NCBI RefSeq assembly: GCF_025215155.1
Contig: NZ_JALHAM010000112.1
Strand: one strand, 5' to 3'
DNA: 64,000 bases
Origin: Dryocola clanedunensis
GTDB lineage: Bacteria > Pseudomonadota > Gammaproteobacteria > Enterobacterales > Enterobacteriaceae
The notes beneath the pieces were generated by a model. It did no database searches, was not told the origin of the DNA, and saw nothing but the letters and a program-made list of their open reading frames with translations. Of the stretch, positions 35,470 to 43,483 are shown in pieces. Position numbers and translations under genes: made by a program. Numbering within the stretch: the first letter of the stretch is position 1; every line of letters starts with the position of its first letter.

Positions 35470-36309
35470 TTAGCGTTGTTCTAATTCATCCAGCTCGTTA
35501 TAGAGATCGGCAATCTGATGGATGCGCTGGCGGCCCGTAGATAGCGCTTCGTGCAGCACGGCGTTGGCCAGCAGGTTCACCAGGCTCATGGCGCCGCTGT
35601 AGCTGTCAAAGGCGGAGACGCTTTCCAGCGGGGCGGAAAGGTGCCAGCGGCAGAGCGGGGCCAGCCCGGCGGCCTGGGTTTCGCTCATCACCACCAGAGG
35701 AATACCGCGCTCGTGCAGGTTCGCCAGCAGCGGTTTAATGATGCGCGGACGGCGGCGGAAGGCGACCACCACCACGCAATCTTCTTCGCTGAGATCCACC
35801 AGCTCTTCCGCCAGCGTCTGGCCCGGCTGCGGCAGCAGATAGACGTCGCTGCGGCTTTGTAAAAGCTGCTGGCGAAGATGGATTGCTACCGGCCACGAGT
35901 TGCGCAGGCCGATGATAAAAATGCGTCGGCCGCTCACCAGCGCGCTCACCACGGCGGCAAACTGCTGCGCGTCCAGCGCGTTCACCCACTGGGTTAAATT
36001 GGCCATTTCCTGTTTATAATGCCGCGCCAGCAGGGTATTGCCCTGCACCGCGTCACGGTTTTCCGTCAGCGGCATGCCGCTCTGGCGCAGCGTTCGCAGC
36101 TCGTCGCGCATATCTTTGTAGCGGTCATAGCCCAGCCGTTTGAACAGGCGGCTGACCGTGGCTTTCGACACGCCTGAAAGGCGCGCCAACTCGGCGCTGT
36201 TGTAGCTAATCAGGTCATCGAAATGATCGACGATAAACGCCGCCACGCGCTGCTCCTGCGGCGAAAGCTGGTCGTATGCGGCGCGCAGCCGTTCATCTAG
36301 CTGTTTCAC
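35470..36309 (-). CDS. hpxU: RpiR/MurR-family transcriptional regulator (HpxU-like)
   Basis: 279 residues from GTG 36309, chosen for the AGGAG box 6 nt upstream and because VKQLDERLRAAYDQLSPQEQRVAAFI is the usual RpiR N-terminus. N-terminal HTH (NSAELARLSGVSKATVSRLFKRLGYDRYKDMR) and a C-terminal SIS domain (RRIFIIGLRNSWPVAIHLRQQLLQ; DCVVVVAFRRRPR) that binds a small ligand. Divergent from hpxWXYZ, with GTTTCAC repeats in the gap, so it most likely controls that operon and itself. The symbol follows the name used for the regulator at the equivalent Klebsiella position; ligand unknown. Confidence 0.82.
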   Translation of the reverse strand: MKQLDERLRAAYDQLSPQEQRVAAFIVDHFDDLISYNSAELARLSGVSKATVSRLFKRLGYDRYKDMRDELRTLRQSGMPLTENRDAVQGNTLLARHYKQEMANLTQWVNALDAQQFAAVVSALVSGRRIFIIGLRNSWPVAIHLRQQLLQSRSDVYLLPQPGQTLAEELVDLSEEDCVVVVAFRRRPRIIKPLLANLHERGIPLVVMSETQAAGLAPLCRWHLSAPLESVSAFDSYSGAMSLVNLLANAVLHEALSTGRQRIHQIADLYNELDELEQR

Positions 36310-36327
36310 GATGGCTCCTGGAATTTT

Positions 36328-36357
36328 CGTTTCACCGGAGCCTGACACAGTGAAACG
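36328..36357. promoter_or_regulatory. CGTTTCAC-N14-GTGAAACG dyad, candidate HpxU operator
   Basis: Perfect 8-bp arms (36328-36335 and 36350-36357) in the hpxU-hpxW divergent region. A third GTTTCAC copy at 36303-36309 covers the hpxU start codon, 26 bp from the first. It lies just upstream of the hpxW promoter. Confidence 0.55.
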
Positions 36358-36369
36358 ATCTCCGTCAAC

Positions 36370-36386
36370 CTGGAACAGCTCTTGCT
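36370..36386 (+). promoter_or_regulatory. sigma-54 promoter of hpxW
   Basis: CTGGAACAGCTCTTGCT keeps CTGG and TTGCT with GG-N10-GC spacing and matches most other consensus bases. It lies 40 bp before the hpxW ATG. Confidence 0.65.
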
Positions 36387-36426
36387 TGATAACACCACCG
36401 ACTCTGCACCTGTTGAGACAATAACG

Positions 36427-38013
36427 ATGATGCAAAGCAATATGGCTCCTTGCGGTATGGCCGTCACGCCACACCATCTTGCCAGCGAAACCGCGCTGTC
36501 CGTTTTACGCCACGGCGGTGACGCCATTGAGGCGATGGTCGCCGCCGCCGCAACTATCGCCGTGGTGTATCCGCATATGAACGGCATCGGGGGCGACGGC
36601 TTCTGGCTTATCGTCCCACCGGAAGGCGAGCCGATTGCCATTGACGCAAGCGGGGCCGCGGGCACGCTTGCCACCTTTGATTTTTTTGCCGGTGAGCAGG
36701 CGATTCCCCACCGCGGGCCGAAATCTGCGATAACCGTGCCGGGCACCCTGAGCGGCTGGGACGAAGCGCTAAAGGTTTCGGCGCAGCTTGGCGGCGGCTC
36801 AATGCCGCTTTCACGTCTGCTGGCGGATGCCATTCGCTACGCTGCCGACGGCATTCCCGTTACCCAGTCGCAGGCCAGCGCTACGCACGGTAAATACGCC
36901 GAGCTGGTAGATATCCCCGGCTTTGCCCAGACGTTTTTACATCGCGGTGAGATCCCCCGCACGGGCAGCCGCTTTACCCAGCCGAGACTCGCTGAAACGC
37001 TGACGCGCCTGACCGTAGAAGGACTCGAGAGTTTTTATCGCGGGCCGCTCGCCGCGCTGATGGCGGAAGAGCTGCGCGAGCTGGGCATGCCGATTAATTA
37101 TCAGGATCTTGCGGCCCAGCGCGCAAAAAGGCGCGTTCCGCTGCGCCTTGAGCATCAGCACGGTGAAATCTTCAATATGACGCCGCCGACGCAGGGGCTG
37201 GTGTCGCTGGCGATTCTGGGTATTACCGACAATCTGCCGATGAAAGATGCCGACGAGGCTCAGACCGTCCACCGCATCGTTGAGGCAACCAAGAAAGCCT
37301 TCGCCCTGCGCGACCGGTACATTACCGATCCGCGCCATATCACCACTTCGATTCAGAGCCTGCTTGCGCCGGAACCCCTCGCGGAGCTTGCGGCACAAAT
37401 CGATGATGAAAAGGCCGCGGCCTGGGGAACCGGCAAAGGCCCCGGCGACACGGTCTGGATGGGCGTGATTGATAACAGCGGGCTGGCGGTGTCGTTTATC
37501 CAGAGCATTTATCATGAGTTTGGCAGCGGCGTGGTGCTGCCGAAAAGCGGCGTGCTGTGGCAGAACCGGGGCGCGGCGTTCAGCCTCAACCCGGAGCATC
37601 TCCTGGCACTCGCCCCCGGCAAACAGCCTTTCCATACGCTGAACCCGGCTGCCGCTCGTCTTGCAGATGGACGCACGATGGTTTACGGCTCGATGGGCGG
37701 TGACGGCCAGCCGCAAACCCAGGCGGCTATCTTCACGCGCCACGTCATTCAGGGAATGCCGCTACAGGAGGCGGTTAGCGCCCCGCGCTGGCTGCTGGGC
37801 AGAACCTGGGGCCAGGCCACCGACAGCCTGAAGCTGGAGGGACGCTTCAGCCCGGAAACCTTCGAAACACTGCGCAGGCTGGGGCATGACGTTGAAGCCC
37901 TGCCCGACTTTAGCGAGGCCGTTGGCCACGCGGGGGCCATTGTGCGCCACACCAGCGGCATGCTCGAAGGTGCCTACGATCCACGCAGCAACGGCAGCGC
38001 CGCCGGATTCTGA
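36427..38013 (+). CDS. hpxW: oxamate amidohydrolase HpxW (gamma-glutamyltransferase family)
   Basis: 528 residues. Ntn hydrolase shown in Klebsiella to hydrolyse oxamate to oxalate and ammonia, the last nitrogen-releasing step of urate breakdown. Start at ATG 36427, first of two adjacent Met codons; an upstream frame extension to 36382 would run into the sigma-54 promoter. GGT-family marks: NGIGGDGFW near residue 52, the predicted self-cleavage site and nucleophile T342 in GDTVWMGV, then SFIQSIYHEFGSGVVLP. No signal peptide. First gene of hpxWXYZ, 13 bp before hpxX. Same fold as the protein at 22422-24023. Confidence 0.9.
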   Translation: MMQSNMAPCGMAVTPHHLASETALSVLRHGGDAIEAMVAAAATIAVVYPHMNGIGGDGFWLIVPPEGEPIAIDASGAAGTLATFDFFAGEQAIPHRGPKSAITVPGTLSGWDEALKVSAQLGGGSMPLSRLLADAIRYAADGIPVTQSQASATHGKYAELVDIPGFAQTFLHRGEIPRTGSRFTQPRLAETLTRLTVEGLESFYRGPLAALMAEELRELGMPINYQDLAAQRAKRRVPLRLEHQHGEIFNMTPPTQGLVSLAILGITDNLPMKDADEAQTVHRIVEATKKAFALRDRYITDPRHITTSIQSLLAPEPLAELAAQIDDEKAAAWGTGKGPGDTVWMGVIDNSGLAVSFIQSIYHEFGSGVVLPKSGVLWQNRGAAFSLNPEHLLALAPGKQPFHTLNPAAARLADGRTMVYGSMGGDGQPQTQAAIFTRHVIQGMPLQEAVSAPRWLLGRTWGQATDSLKLEGRFSPETFETLRRLGHDVEALPDFSEAVGHAGAIVRHTSGMLEGAYDPRSNGSAAGF

Positions 38014-38023
38014 GGAGAAGCAG

Positions 38024-38209
38024 ATGAGACAAGAAATTGACTGGCCGACGTACATCGCCTGTATGGAGCAGCTGCTTGAGATGCCGCTGGATGACGAGCG
38101 TCGCGAAGAGCTGGCGGTGCAACTGACCCGCATGGCGGGCATGGCGGCCCCGCTGATGGCCTTCGAACTCCCTCAGCGCCAGGAAGTCGCGGGGGTCTAT
38201 AAGCTATGA
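38024..38209 (+). CDS. hpxX: HpxX, AtzG/GatC-like small subunit (DUF4089 type)
   Basis: 61-residue protein (MRQEIDWPTYIACMEQLL...). Start at ATG 38024 with GAGGAGAAG 5 nt upstream. Its 3' end overlaps hpxY in an ATGA. It resembles AtzG, the small GatC-like partner that wraps around the amidase AtzE. Pairing with hpxY by translational coupling supports a HpxX-HpxY complex. No catalytic residues of its own are expected. Confidence 0.82.
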   Translation: MRQEIDWPTYIACMEQLLEMPLDDERREELAVQLTRMAGMAAPLMAFELPQRQEVAGVYKL

Positions 38210-39582
38210 ATTTTCCGTCGATTAAAGCAATCCAGCAGGGGCTGGCGAAGGGTGAGTTTTCCGCAGGCGAGCTGGCGCAGCAAACGCTGGCAACGGTTGA
38301 ACAGGCTAATCCAACGATCAATGCTTTTACCGGCGTGACGCAGGAACGCATGCTGCGGGAAGCCGTGGTTATCGACCGCCTGCGTGCGAGAGGCGAAACT
38401 CTGCCGCCGCTTGCGGGAGTGCCGTACGCGGTAAAAAATCTTTTCGATATCGAAGGTGTGACAACGCTTGCGGGAGCAGAACTGTTCAGCACCAATCCCG
38501 CCGCCACGGAAGATGCCTTTGCCGTTCGCAGGCTTAACGAAGCCGGGGCGACGCTTGCTGGCGCGCTGAATATGGACGCCTATGCCTACGGCTTCACCAC
38601 CGAAAACAGCCATTACGGCGCGACCAGCAATCCGCGGGATATCAGCAGGGTAGCAGGAGGATCGTCCGGTGGCTCAGCTGCTGCCGTCGCGGCTGGCATG
38701 GTCAGCTTTACGCTCGGCACCGATACCAACGGCTCGATTCGCGTTCCGGCATCTTTATGCGGCGTGCTGGGACTGAAGCCTACGTTTGGCAGATTGTCCC
38801 GCAGCGGCAGCCAGCCGTTTGTCGCAAGCCTGGACCATATTGGCCCGCTGGCGCGCAGCGCGGAAGATCTGGCGCTGGTGTATGACGTATTGCAGGGCTC
38901 GGACAGCAGCGACCATTTTCAGTCTGACCGGCCAGCAGAAAAGGTCTTTGCGAAACTTAATGAAATCGGTAAGTTGCGCTGCGCGGTGCTCGGCGGCTTC
39001 TTCGAAACCTGGTGCGACGATGCTGCAAGGAATGCCGTTGCGTCGGTAGCCTGTGCGCTGGAGGCACACGATAGTGTGACGCTGCCTGAGGCCGAACTAG
39101 CCCGCTCGGCGGCGTTTTTGCTGACCGCGGCCGAAGGAGGTAACCACTATCTGCCCGCGTTACGCCGTGAACCGGAACGCTTTGAGCTGAATTCCCGCGA
39201 GCGTCTGTTAGCCGGAGCTATGGCCCCCTCCGCGTGGTACACTCAGGCACAGCGCTTCCGCGCCTGGTTCCGCGACCAGACTCTGCCGCTCTTTGACCAG
39301 TTTGATGTGTTTATTGCCCCCGCTACGCCCGGTTGTGCGACGCTAAAAGGGCAGCAGACGATGCGCATCAACGGCGCAGATCTGCCCGTGAAAGCCAGCA
39401 TGGGAATGCTTGCCCAGCCGATTTCATTTCTGGGATTGCCGGTGGTCAGCGTACCGTTACGCACCGCCAGCGGCCTGCCGATTGGCGTACAGCTTATCGC
39501 CGCCCCGTGGCGCGAGGATGTCTGTTTGCAGGCCGCACGACTGCTCGAAATGCAGGGAATAGTGGACGTGAAGGTAAATTAA
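38206..39582 (+). CDS. hpxY: HpxY, AtzE-type amidase-signature hydrolase
   Basis: 458 residues of the amidase-signature family. Ser-cisSer-Lys triad predicted at K77 (YAVKNLFD), S153 (GGSSGGSAA) and S177 (GTDTNGSIRVP); all three are intact. Overall architecture and neighbours (HpxX before, HpxZ after) correspond to AtzE, the 1-carboxybiuret amidohydrolase. In the hpx context the obvious ureide substrate is oxalurate, whose terminal carbamoyl group resembles that of carboxybiuret. That reaction is my inference; the family and triad are read directly. Confidence 0.85.
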   Translation: MNFPSIKAIQQGLAKGEFSAGELAQQTLATVEQANPTINAFTGVTQERMLREAVVIDRLRARGETLPPLAGVPYAVKNLFDIEGVTTLAGAELFSTNPAATEDAFAVRRLNEAGATLAGALNMDAYAYGFTTENSHYGATSNPRDISRVAGGSSGGSAAAVAAGMVSFTLGTDTNGSIRVPASLCGVLGLKPTFGRLSRSGSQPFVASLDHIGPLARSAEDLALVYDVLQGSDSSDHFQSDRPAEKVFAKLNEIGKLRCAVLGGFFETWCDDAARNAVASVACALEAHDSVTLPEAELARSAAFLLTAAEGGNHYLPALRREPERFELNSRERLLAGAMAPSAWYTQAQRFRAWFRDQTLPLFDQFDVFIAPATPGCATLKGQQTMRINGADLPVKASMGMLAQPISFLGLPVVSVPLRTASGLPIGVQLIAAPWREDVCLQAARLLEMQGIVDVKVN

Positions 39583-39966
39583 ATGATGCGTGACAATATC
39601 GACCGCCCGGCGATCCTCAACGAAGTCCGAGCGGCGTTTTACCGCTACGAGCAGGCGTTGATCAGCAACGATATCGCCGTGCTCGACGAGCTTTTCTGGG
39701 ACGATGCCCGCACCGTGCGCTACGGCGCATCCGAGAATTTGTACGGCATTGAGCAGATCCGCGCTTTCCGCAACGCCCGTCCGTCACAAGGGCTGGAAAG
39801 GCTGCTGGATAACACCACCATCACCACCTACGGCGATGATATGGCGGTGGCCAGCACCGAGTTCTCCCGCGACGGTAGCGAGAAAATTGGCCGCCAGATG
39901 CAGACCTGGGTGAAGTTCCCGTACGGCTGGCGCATCGTGGCGGCGCATGTCAGTTTGATGGCCTGA
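39583..39966 (+). CDS. hpxZ: HpxZ, AtzH-like / SnoaL-fold protein (DUF3225 type)
   Basis: 127 residues, starting at the base after the hpxY stop. NTF2/SnoaL-like cone fold suggested by AFYRYEQALISNDIAVLDELFW near the N-terminus, ASENLYGIEQIRAFRNARP in the middle and the C-terminal VKFPYGWRIVAAHVSLM. AtzH, of the same family, decarboxylates 1,3-dicarboxyurea in cyanuric acid breakdown. By analogy HpxZ may decarboxylate an N-carboxylated oxamate. Last gene of the hpxWXYZ operon; a REP element separates it from the convergent puuE. Confidence 0.83.
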   Translation: MMRDNIDRPAILNEVRAAFYRYEQALISNDIAVLDELFWDDARTVRYGASENLYGIEQIRAFRNARPSQGLERLLDNTTITTYGDDMAVASTEFSRDGSEKIGRQMQTWVKFPYGWRIVAAHVSLMA

Positions 39967-39972
39967 CCCAGC

Positions 39973-39999
39973 GGTGGATGGCGCTGGCACTTACCCACC
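39973..39999. repeat. REP palindrome
   Basis: GGTGGATGGCGCTGGCAC and its imperfect inverse TTACCCACC, between convergent hpxZ and puuE. Confidence 0.6.
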
Positions 40000-40950
40000 C
40001 TACAAATTTGCTGGGTGGGTTTTCACCCAGTGTTCGGCGATCTCCTGACGGCGGCAAATCCATACGTCGTCAAACTGCTGCACGTAGTCCAGAAAGCGCT
40101 GTAGCGCCCGGAAGCGCCCCGGGCGACCCAGCAGGCGGCAGTGCATGCCAATCGACATCATTTTCGGCGCTGTCTCCCCCTCTTCGTAAAGCACGTCAAA
40201 GCTGTCTTTCAGATAGGTATAGAACTGTTCGGCGGTGTTAAAACCCTGCGCGGTAGCGAAGCGCATGTCGTTGGCGTCCAGCGTGTAGGGCACGACGAGA
40301 TGGGGTTTCACCGAGCCGTCTTCGCAGTTTACCCTGCTCCAGAACGGTAAATCGTCGCCGTAATAATCGCTGTCATACAGAAAGCCGCCGTTTTCCGCCA
40401 CCAGCCTGCGGGTGTTCGGGCTGTCGCGGCCCGTGTACCAGCCGAGCGGCTTCTTGCCGAACAGATCTTCCAGTATCTCTATCGCCTGATGCATATGCTG
40501 GCGCTCGGTGGCGACGTCCAGGTTCTGATAGTGGATCCAGCGCCAGCCGTGGCTGACCACATCGTAGTCGGCCGCTTTAATGGCGGAGACAATTTCCGGG
40601 TTACGCGCCAGCGCCATCGCCACGCCGAAAACGGTCATCGTCAGCCCGCGCTTCTGGAATTCGTTGTGGATGCGCCAGAAGCCCGCACGGGAGCCGTATT
40701 CATAGAGCGAATCCATCGACATATGGCGATCGGGGAAGCTGACCGCACCAATAATGTCGGACAGGAACTGCTCCGAGCCGCTGTCGCCGTGCAGAACGTG
40801 GTTTTCCCCACCCTCTTCAAAATTAAGGACAAACTGCAGAGCGATTCGCGCTTTGCCCGGCCACTGTGCATGGGGCGGTTTCCCGCCGTAGCCCTTCATG
40901 TCGCGCGGGTAGTTCTCGGTAAAGTTGTAGGTTTTCGGTACAGCCTGCAT
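40000..40950 (-). CDS. puuE: allantoinase PuuE (polysaccharide-deacetylase fold), HpxB
   Basis: 316 residues. Opens the hydantoin ring of allantoin to allantoate. Unlike the amidohydrolase-type AllB it belongs to the NodB/polysaccharide-deacetylase superfamily: LQFVLNFEEGGENHVLHGDSGSE near the N-terminus is the PuuE signature, followed by SMDSLYEYGSRAGFWRIHNEF and SHGWRWIHYQ. Downstream of the racemase gene with a 32-bp gap, the hpxAB arrangement. PuuE enzymes are stereospecific, which explains the neighbouring racemase. Confidence 0.93.
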   Translation of the reverse strand: MQAVPKTYNFTENYPRDMKGYGGKPPHAQWPGKARIALQFVLNFEEGGENHVLHGDSGSEQFLSDIIGAVSFPDRHMSMDSLYEYGSRAGFWRIHNEFQKRGLTMTVFGVAMALARNPEIVSAIKAADYDVVSHGWRWIHYQNLDVATERQHMHQAIEILEDLFGKKPLGWYTGRDSPNTRRLVAENGGFLYDSDYYGDDLPFWSRVNCEDGSVKPHLVVPYTLDANDMRFATAQGFNTAEQFYTYLKDSFDVLYEEGETAPKMMSIGMHCRLLGRPGRFRALQRFLDYVQQFDDVWICRRQEIAEHWVKTHPANL

Positions 40951-40982
40951 GGTTCGTATCCTTGCTCGGGCCGAGCCGGATA

Positions 40983-41720
40983 TCAGCTCAGCATGTCAAA
41001 ACAGCCTGATAGCGGCTTTTTATTGGGATACGCGAGGTCGCCGTGTTTGCTGGTGCCAAAGCCGAGGGCGATAAGGGATTCCACCATCTTTACCGCCGCC
41101 GTGACGCCGTCGATAACCGGGATCCCCAGTTCGGCGGTCAGCTCCTGCGCCAGGTTTGCCATGCCCCCACAGCCAAGCACGATGGCCCCGCTGTTATCTT
41201 CACGCATGGCCTGGATGCAACGCTCGCGTACCTTATGTTGAGCAAGACCCGTGCCATCTTCTAAGGCCAGCACCGGTAAATCGATGGCGTGCAGCGCGGC
41301 GCAGTGATGTTCGAAGCCGTACTGCCGTAATAAATGGCGGGCGATGATCACCGTGCGCGGCAACGTGGTGACAATGGAAAAACGTGTCGCAATCAAAGTT
41401 GCGGTATGCATCGCCGCTTCCGCAATGCCGATAACAGGGCCGGTTGCCAGCTCGCGCGCTGCCAGCAGGCCCGGATCGCCAAAGCAGGCGATGACATGGC
41501 CGCTCGCCCCCTGCGCTTTGCCGAGTTTGATTTGCTCCAGTACGCCTACCGCCGCAATCGCCTCGTCGAAATGTCCTTCTATAGACTCCACGCCCTGCGT
41601 CGGGCAGACCGCCACAATCCTGCTGGTGGGGGCAGCCACGCTGCGCGCCGCTTCGCCGATAGTGTGGGTCATCGCCACGCTGGTATTAGGATTAATCACC
41701 TGAATCAAATGTTGCGTCAT
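40983..41720 (-). CDS. hpxA: allantoin racemase HpxA (Asp/Glu/hydantoin racemase family)
   Basis: 245 residues. Interconverts R- and S-allantoin so that both can be opened by the allantoinase. The two acid/base cysteines are at C79 (VIACFGDPG) and C184 (VLGCGGMANL), the pair known in the Klebsiella enzyme. N-terminal QVINPNTSVAMT is the family signature. First gene of the minus-strand hpxA-puuE unit, divergent from the NCS1 permease. Confidence 0.94.
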   Translation of the reverse strand: MTQHLIQVINPNTSVAMTHTIGEAARSVAAPTSRIVAVCPTQGVESIEGHFDEAIAAVGVLEQIKLGKAQGASGHVIACFGDPGLLAARELATGPVIGIAEAAMHTATLIATRFSIVTTLPRTVIIARHLLRQYGFEHHCAALHAIDLPVLALEDGTGLAQHKVRERCIQAMREDNSGAIVLGCGGMANLAQELTAELGIPVIDGVTAAVKMVESLIALGFGTSKHGDLAYPNKKPLSGCFDMLS

Positions 41721-41783
41721 GCTGGATCCTTGTCGTTTTTTGCCCGCCGATGAGCACCAGCGTCGGGCATTTGTTTAAGCGTC

Positions 41784-41800
41784 TGCACCGTGATAATGCA
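41784..41800. promoter_or_regulatory. NtrC-like site in the hpxA / permease divergent region
   Basis: TGCACC-N5-AATGCA matches 10 of 12 specified NtrC bases. It overlaps a 15-bp palindrome (ATGCATTGAATGCAT, 41796-41810) that could bind a second regulator. About 110 bp upstream of the permease sigma-54 promoter start point, and upstream of hpxA on the other strand. Confidence 0.5.
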
Positions 41801-41874
41801 TTGAATGCATCAATATAACCCTTATTTGACGCTGACTATCTCTTTACAGCCCTTTATTTCATGAGTTCTGAAAC

Positions 41875-41891
41875 CTGGCCTGGTTCATGCA
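41875..41891 (+). promoter_or_regulatory. sigma-54 promoter of the allantoin permease gene
   Basis: CTGGCCTGGTTCATGCA has CTGGC and TGCA with exact GG-N10-GC spacing, 52 bp before the ATG. Confidence 0.6.
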
Positions 41892-41942
41892 ACGAAAGTT
41901 GCAGACACCCTGTCAGCATCTGTTTTTATAGGAGCAGATTTC

Positions 41943-43433
41943 ATGCCAAACGTTGAACACACTACGCCTCTGGGCGATAACCCTAACGCCGGCTACAGCC
42001 CGCGCCTGTGTAATGAAGATCTGGCGCCGACGCGCAATCAGAGCTGGTCCTGGTACAATATTTTTTCTTTCTGGATGTCCGACGTGCACAGCATGGGCGG
42101 CTATGTGGTCGCGGCCAGCTTCTTTACGCTGGGGCTGGCAAGCTGGCAGGTGCTGCTTTGCCTGCTGGTGGGGATTTGCATCGTGCAGCTTTGCGCCAAC
42201 CTGGTGGCAAAACCAAGCCAGATGGCGGGCGTGCCTTATGCGGTGATTTGCCGTCAGGCCTTCGGCGTGTTCGGTGCGAATATTCCGGCGGTGATCCGCG
42301 GGCTTATCGCCTTTGCCTGGTACGGCATTCAAACTTATCTGGCGGCGAACGCCCTGATGCTGGTGATGCTGAAGTTCTGGCCGTCGCTCGCACCGATGAC
42401 CAGCGGACATTTCCTCGGCCTGTCGCATCTGGGCTGGATCTGCTTTGGCATCATGTGGGTGCTCCAGGCAATGGTGTTCTGGCACGGCATGAACGCGATT
42501 AAGCGCTTTATCGATATCGCCGGGCCTGCGGTTTATGTGGTGATGATGGCGCTGGCGGGTTGGATCCTGTACCAGACCGGTTTTGACGGCATCTCCTTCA
42601 CGCTCGCCAGCAAGCAGCTCTCCTCAGGTGAACAGGCCTGGCAGATGCTGACAGCTACCGCGCTGGTCGTTTCTTACTTCTCCGGCCCGCTGCTTAACTT
42701 TGGCGACTTCTCCCGCTACGGCAAAAGTATGAAGGAGATCCGCCGGGGCAACCGCTGGGGGCTGCCGTTTAACTTTCTGCTGTTCTCGATTGTGACCGTG
42801 GTGATCGTCTCCGGCACACAGTCGCTGTTTGGTAAGATGATCACCGACCCGATTGAGACCGTCAGCCACGTGGGCAACAGCCTGGCAATGGCGATTGGCC
42901 TGCTGACGATGATCACCGCGACAATCGGCATTAATATCGTGGCAAACTTTGTCTCTCCGGCTTTTGATTTCTCTAACTGCTCACCGCAAAAAATCAGCTT
43001 CCGCACCGGCGGAATGATTGCCGCCGTTGGCTCCGTGCTGCTTACGCCGTGGAACCTGTTCCAGTCCCCGGAGCTGATTCACTACACCCTGGACGTGCTC
43101 GGGTCGTTCATCGGGCCGCTGTTCGGCATTCTGCTGACGGATTTCTACATCATCAAGCGCAGCAAGGTGTACGTGGACGAACTGTTCAATGATACGCCGC
43201 AGGGGCGCTACTGGTATAAAGGCGGGTTTAATCCGAAGGCGATTATTGCGCTGGTGCCGTCCGTGGCGGTTGGCCTGACGATAAGCTTCATCCCTTCCCT
43301 GCATGAAATCGCCAACTTCAGCTGGTTTATCGGCGCGTTTATGAGCGCAGGCTGCTACCGCTGGCTGGCTCGTACGGAAAAAGAGAGTGAGGTTACGGGC
43401 TATCACGGCGAGGTAGCCGTGGGGAAAGAGTAA
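41943..43433 (+). CDS. NCS1-family permease, probable allantoin transporter
   Basis: 496 residues, about 12 helices, nucleobase:cation symporter-1 family (Mhp1/PucI relatives). Start ATG 41943 has AGGAG 8 nt upstream. Family marks: LAPTRNQSWSWYNIFSFWMSDVHSMGGYVVAASFF near residues 25-60, where the Trp-Asn stretch lines the hydantoin site in Mhp1, and DFSRYGKSMKEIRRGN near 260. Position beside allantoin racemase and allantoinase argues for allantoin uptake. Monocistronic: a terminator follows. Confidence 0.9.
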   Translation: MPNVEHTTPLGDNPNAGYSPRLCNEDLAPTRNQSWSWYNIFSFWMSDVHSMGGYVVAASFFTLGLASWQVLLCLLVGICIVQLCANLVAKPSQMAGVPYAVICRQAFGVFGANIPAVIRGLIAFAWYGIQTYLAANALMLVMLKFWPSLAPMTSGHFLGLSHLGWICFGIMWVLQAMVFWHGMNAIKRFIDIAGPAVYVVMMALAGWILYQTGFDGISFTLASKQLSSGEQAWQMLTATALVVSYFSGPLLNFGDFSRYGKSMKEIRRGNRWGLPFNFLLFSIVTVVIVSGTQSLFGKMITDPIETVSHVGNSLAMAIGLLTMITATIGINIVANFVSPAFDFSNCSPQKISFRTGGMIAAVGSVLLTPWNLFQSPELIHYTLDVLGSFIGPLFGILLTDFYIIKRSKVYVDELFNDTPQGRYWYKGGFNPKAIIALVPSVAVGLTISFIPSLHEIANFSWFIGAFMSAGCYRWLARTEKESEVTGYHGEVAVGKE

Positions 43434-43448
43434 ATCACCGATTAAATT

Positions 43449-43483
43449 AAGGTCTGAATCATCGCTGGTTCAGGCCTTTTTAT
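43449..43483 (+). terminator. terminator after the NCS1 permease gene
   Basis: AAGGTCTGAA / TTCAGGCCTT stem followed by TTTTTA. The rest of the 342-bp gap to the next gene is AT-rich and ends in the FliA promoter. Confidence 0.75.

Noticed and set aside
41721..41783. Sigma-54 promoter for hpxA on the minus strand
   Set aside because: The best candidate (CTGGTGCTCATCGGCG) has GG followed by CG rather than GC at the required spacing.
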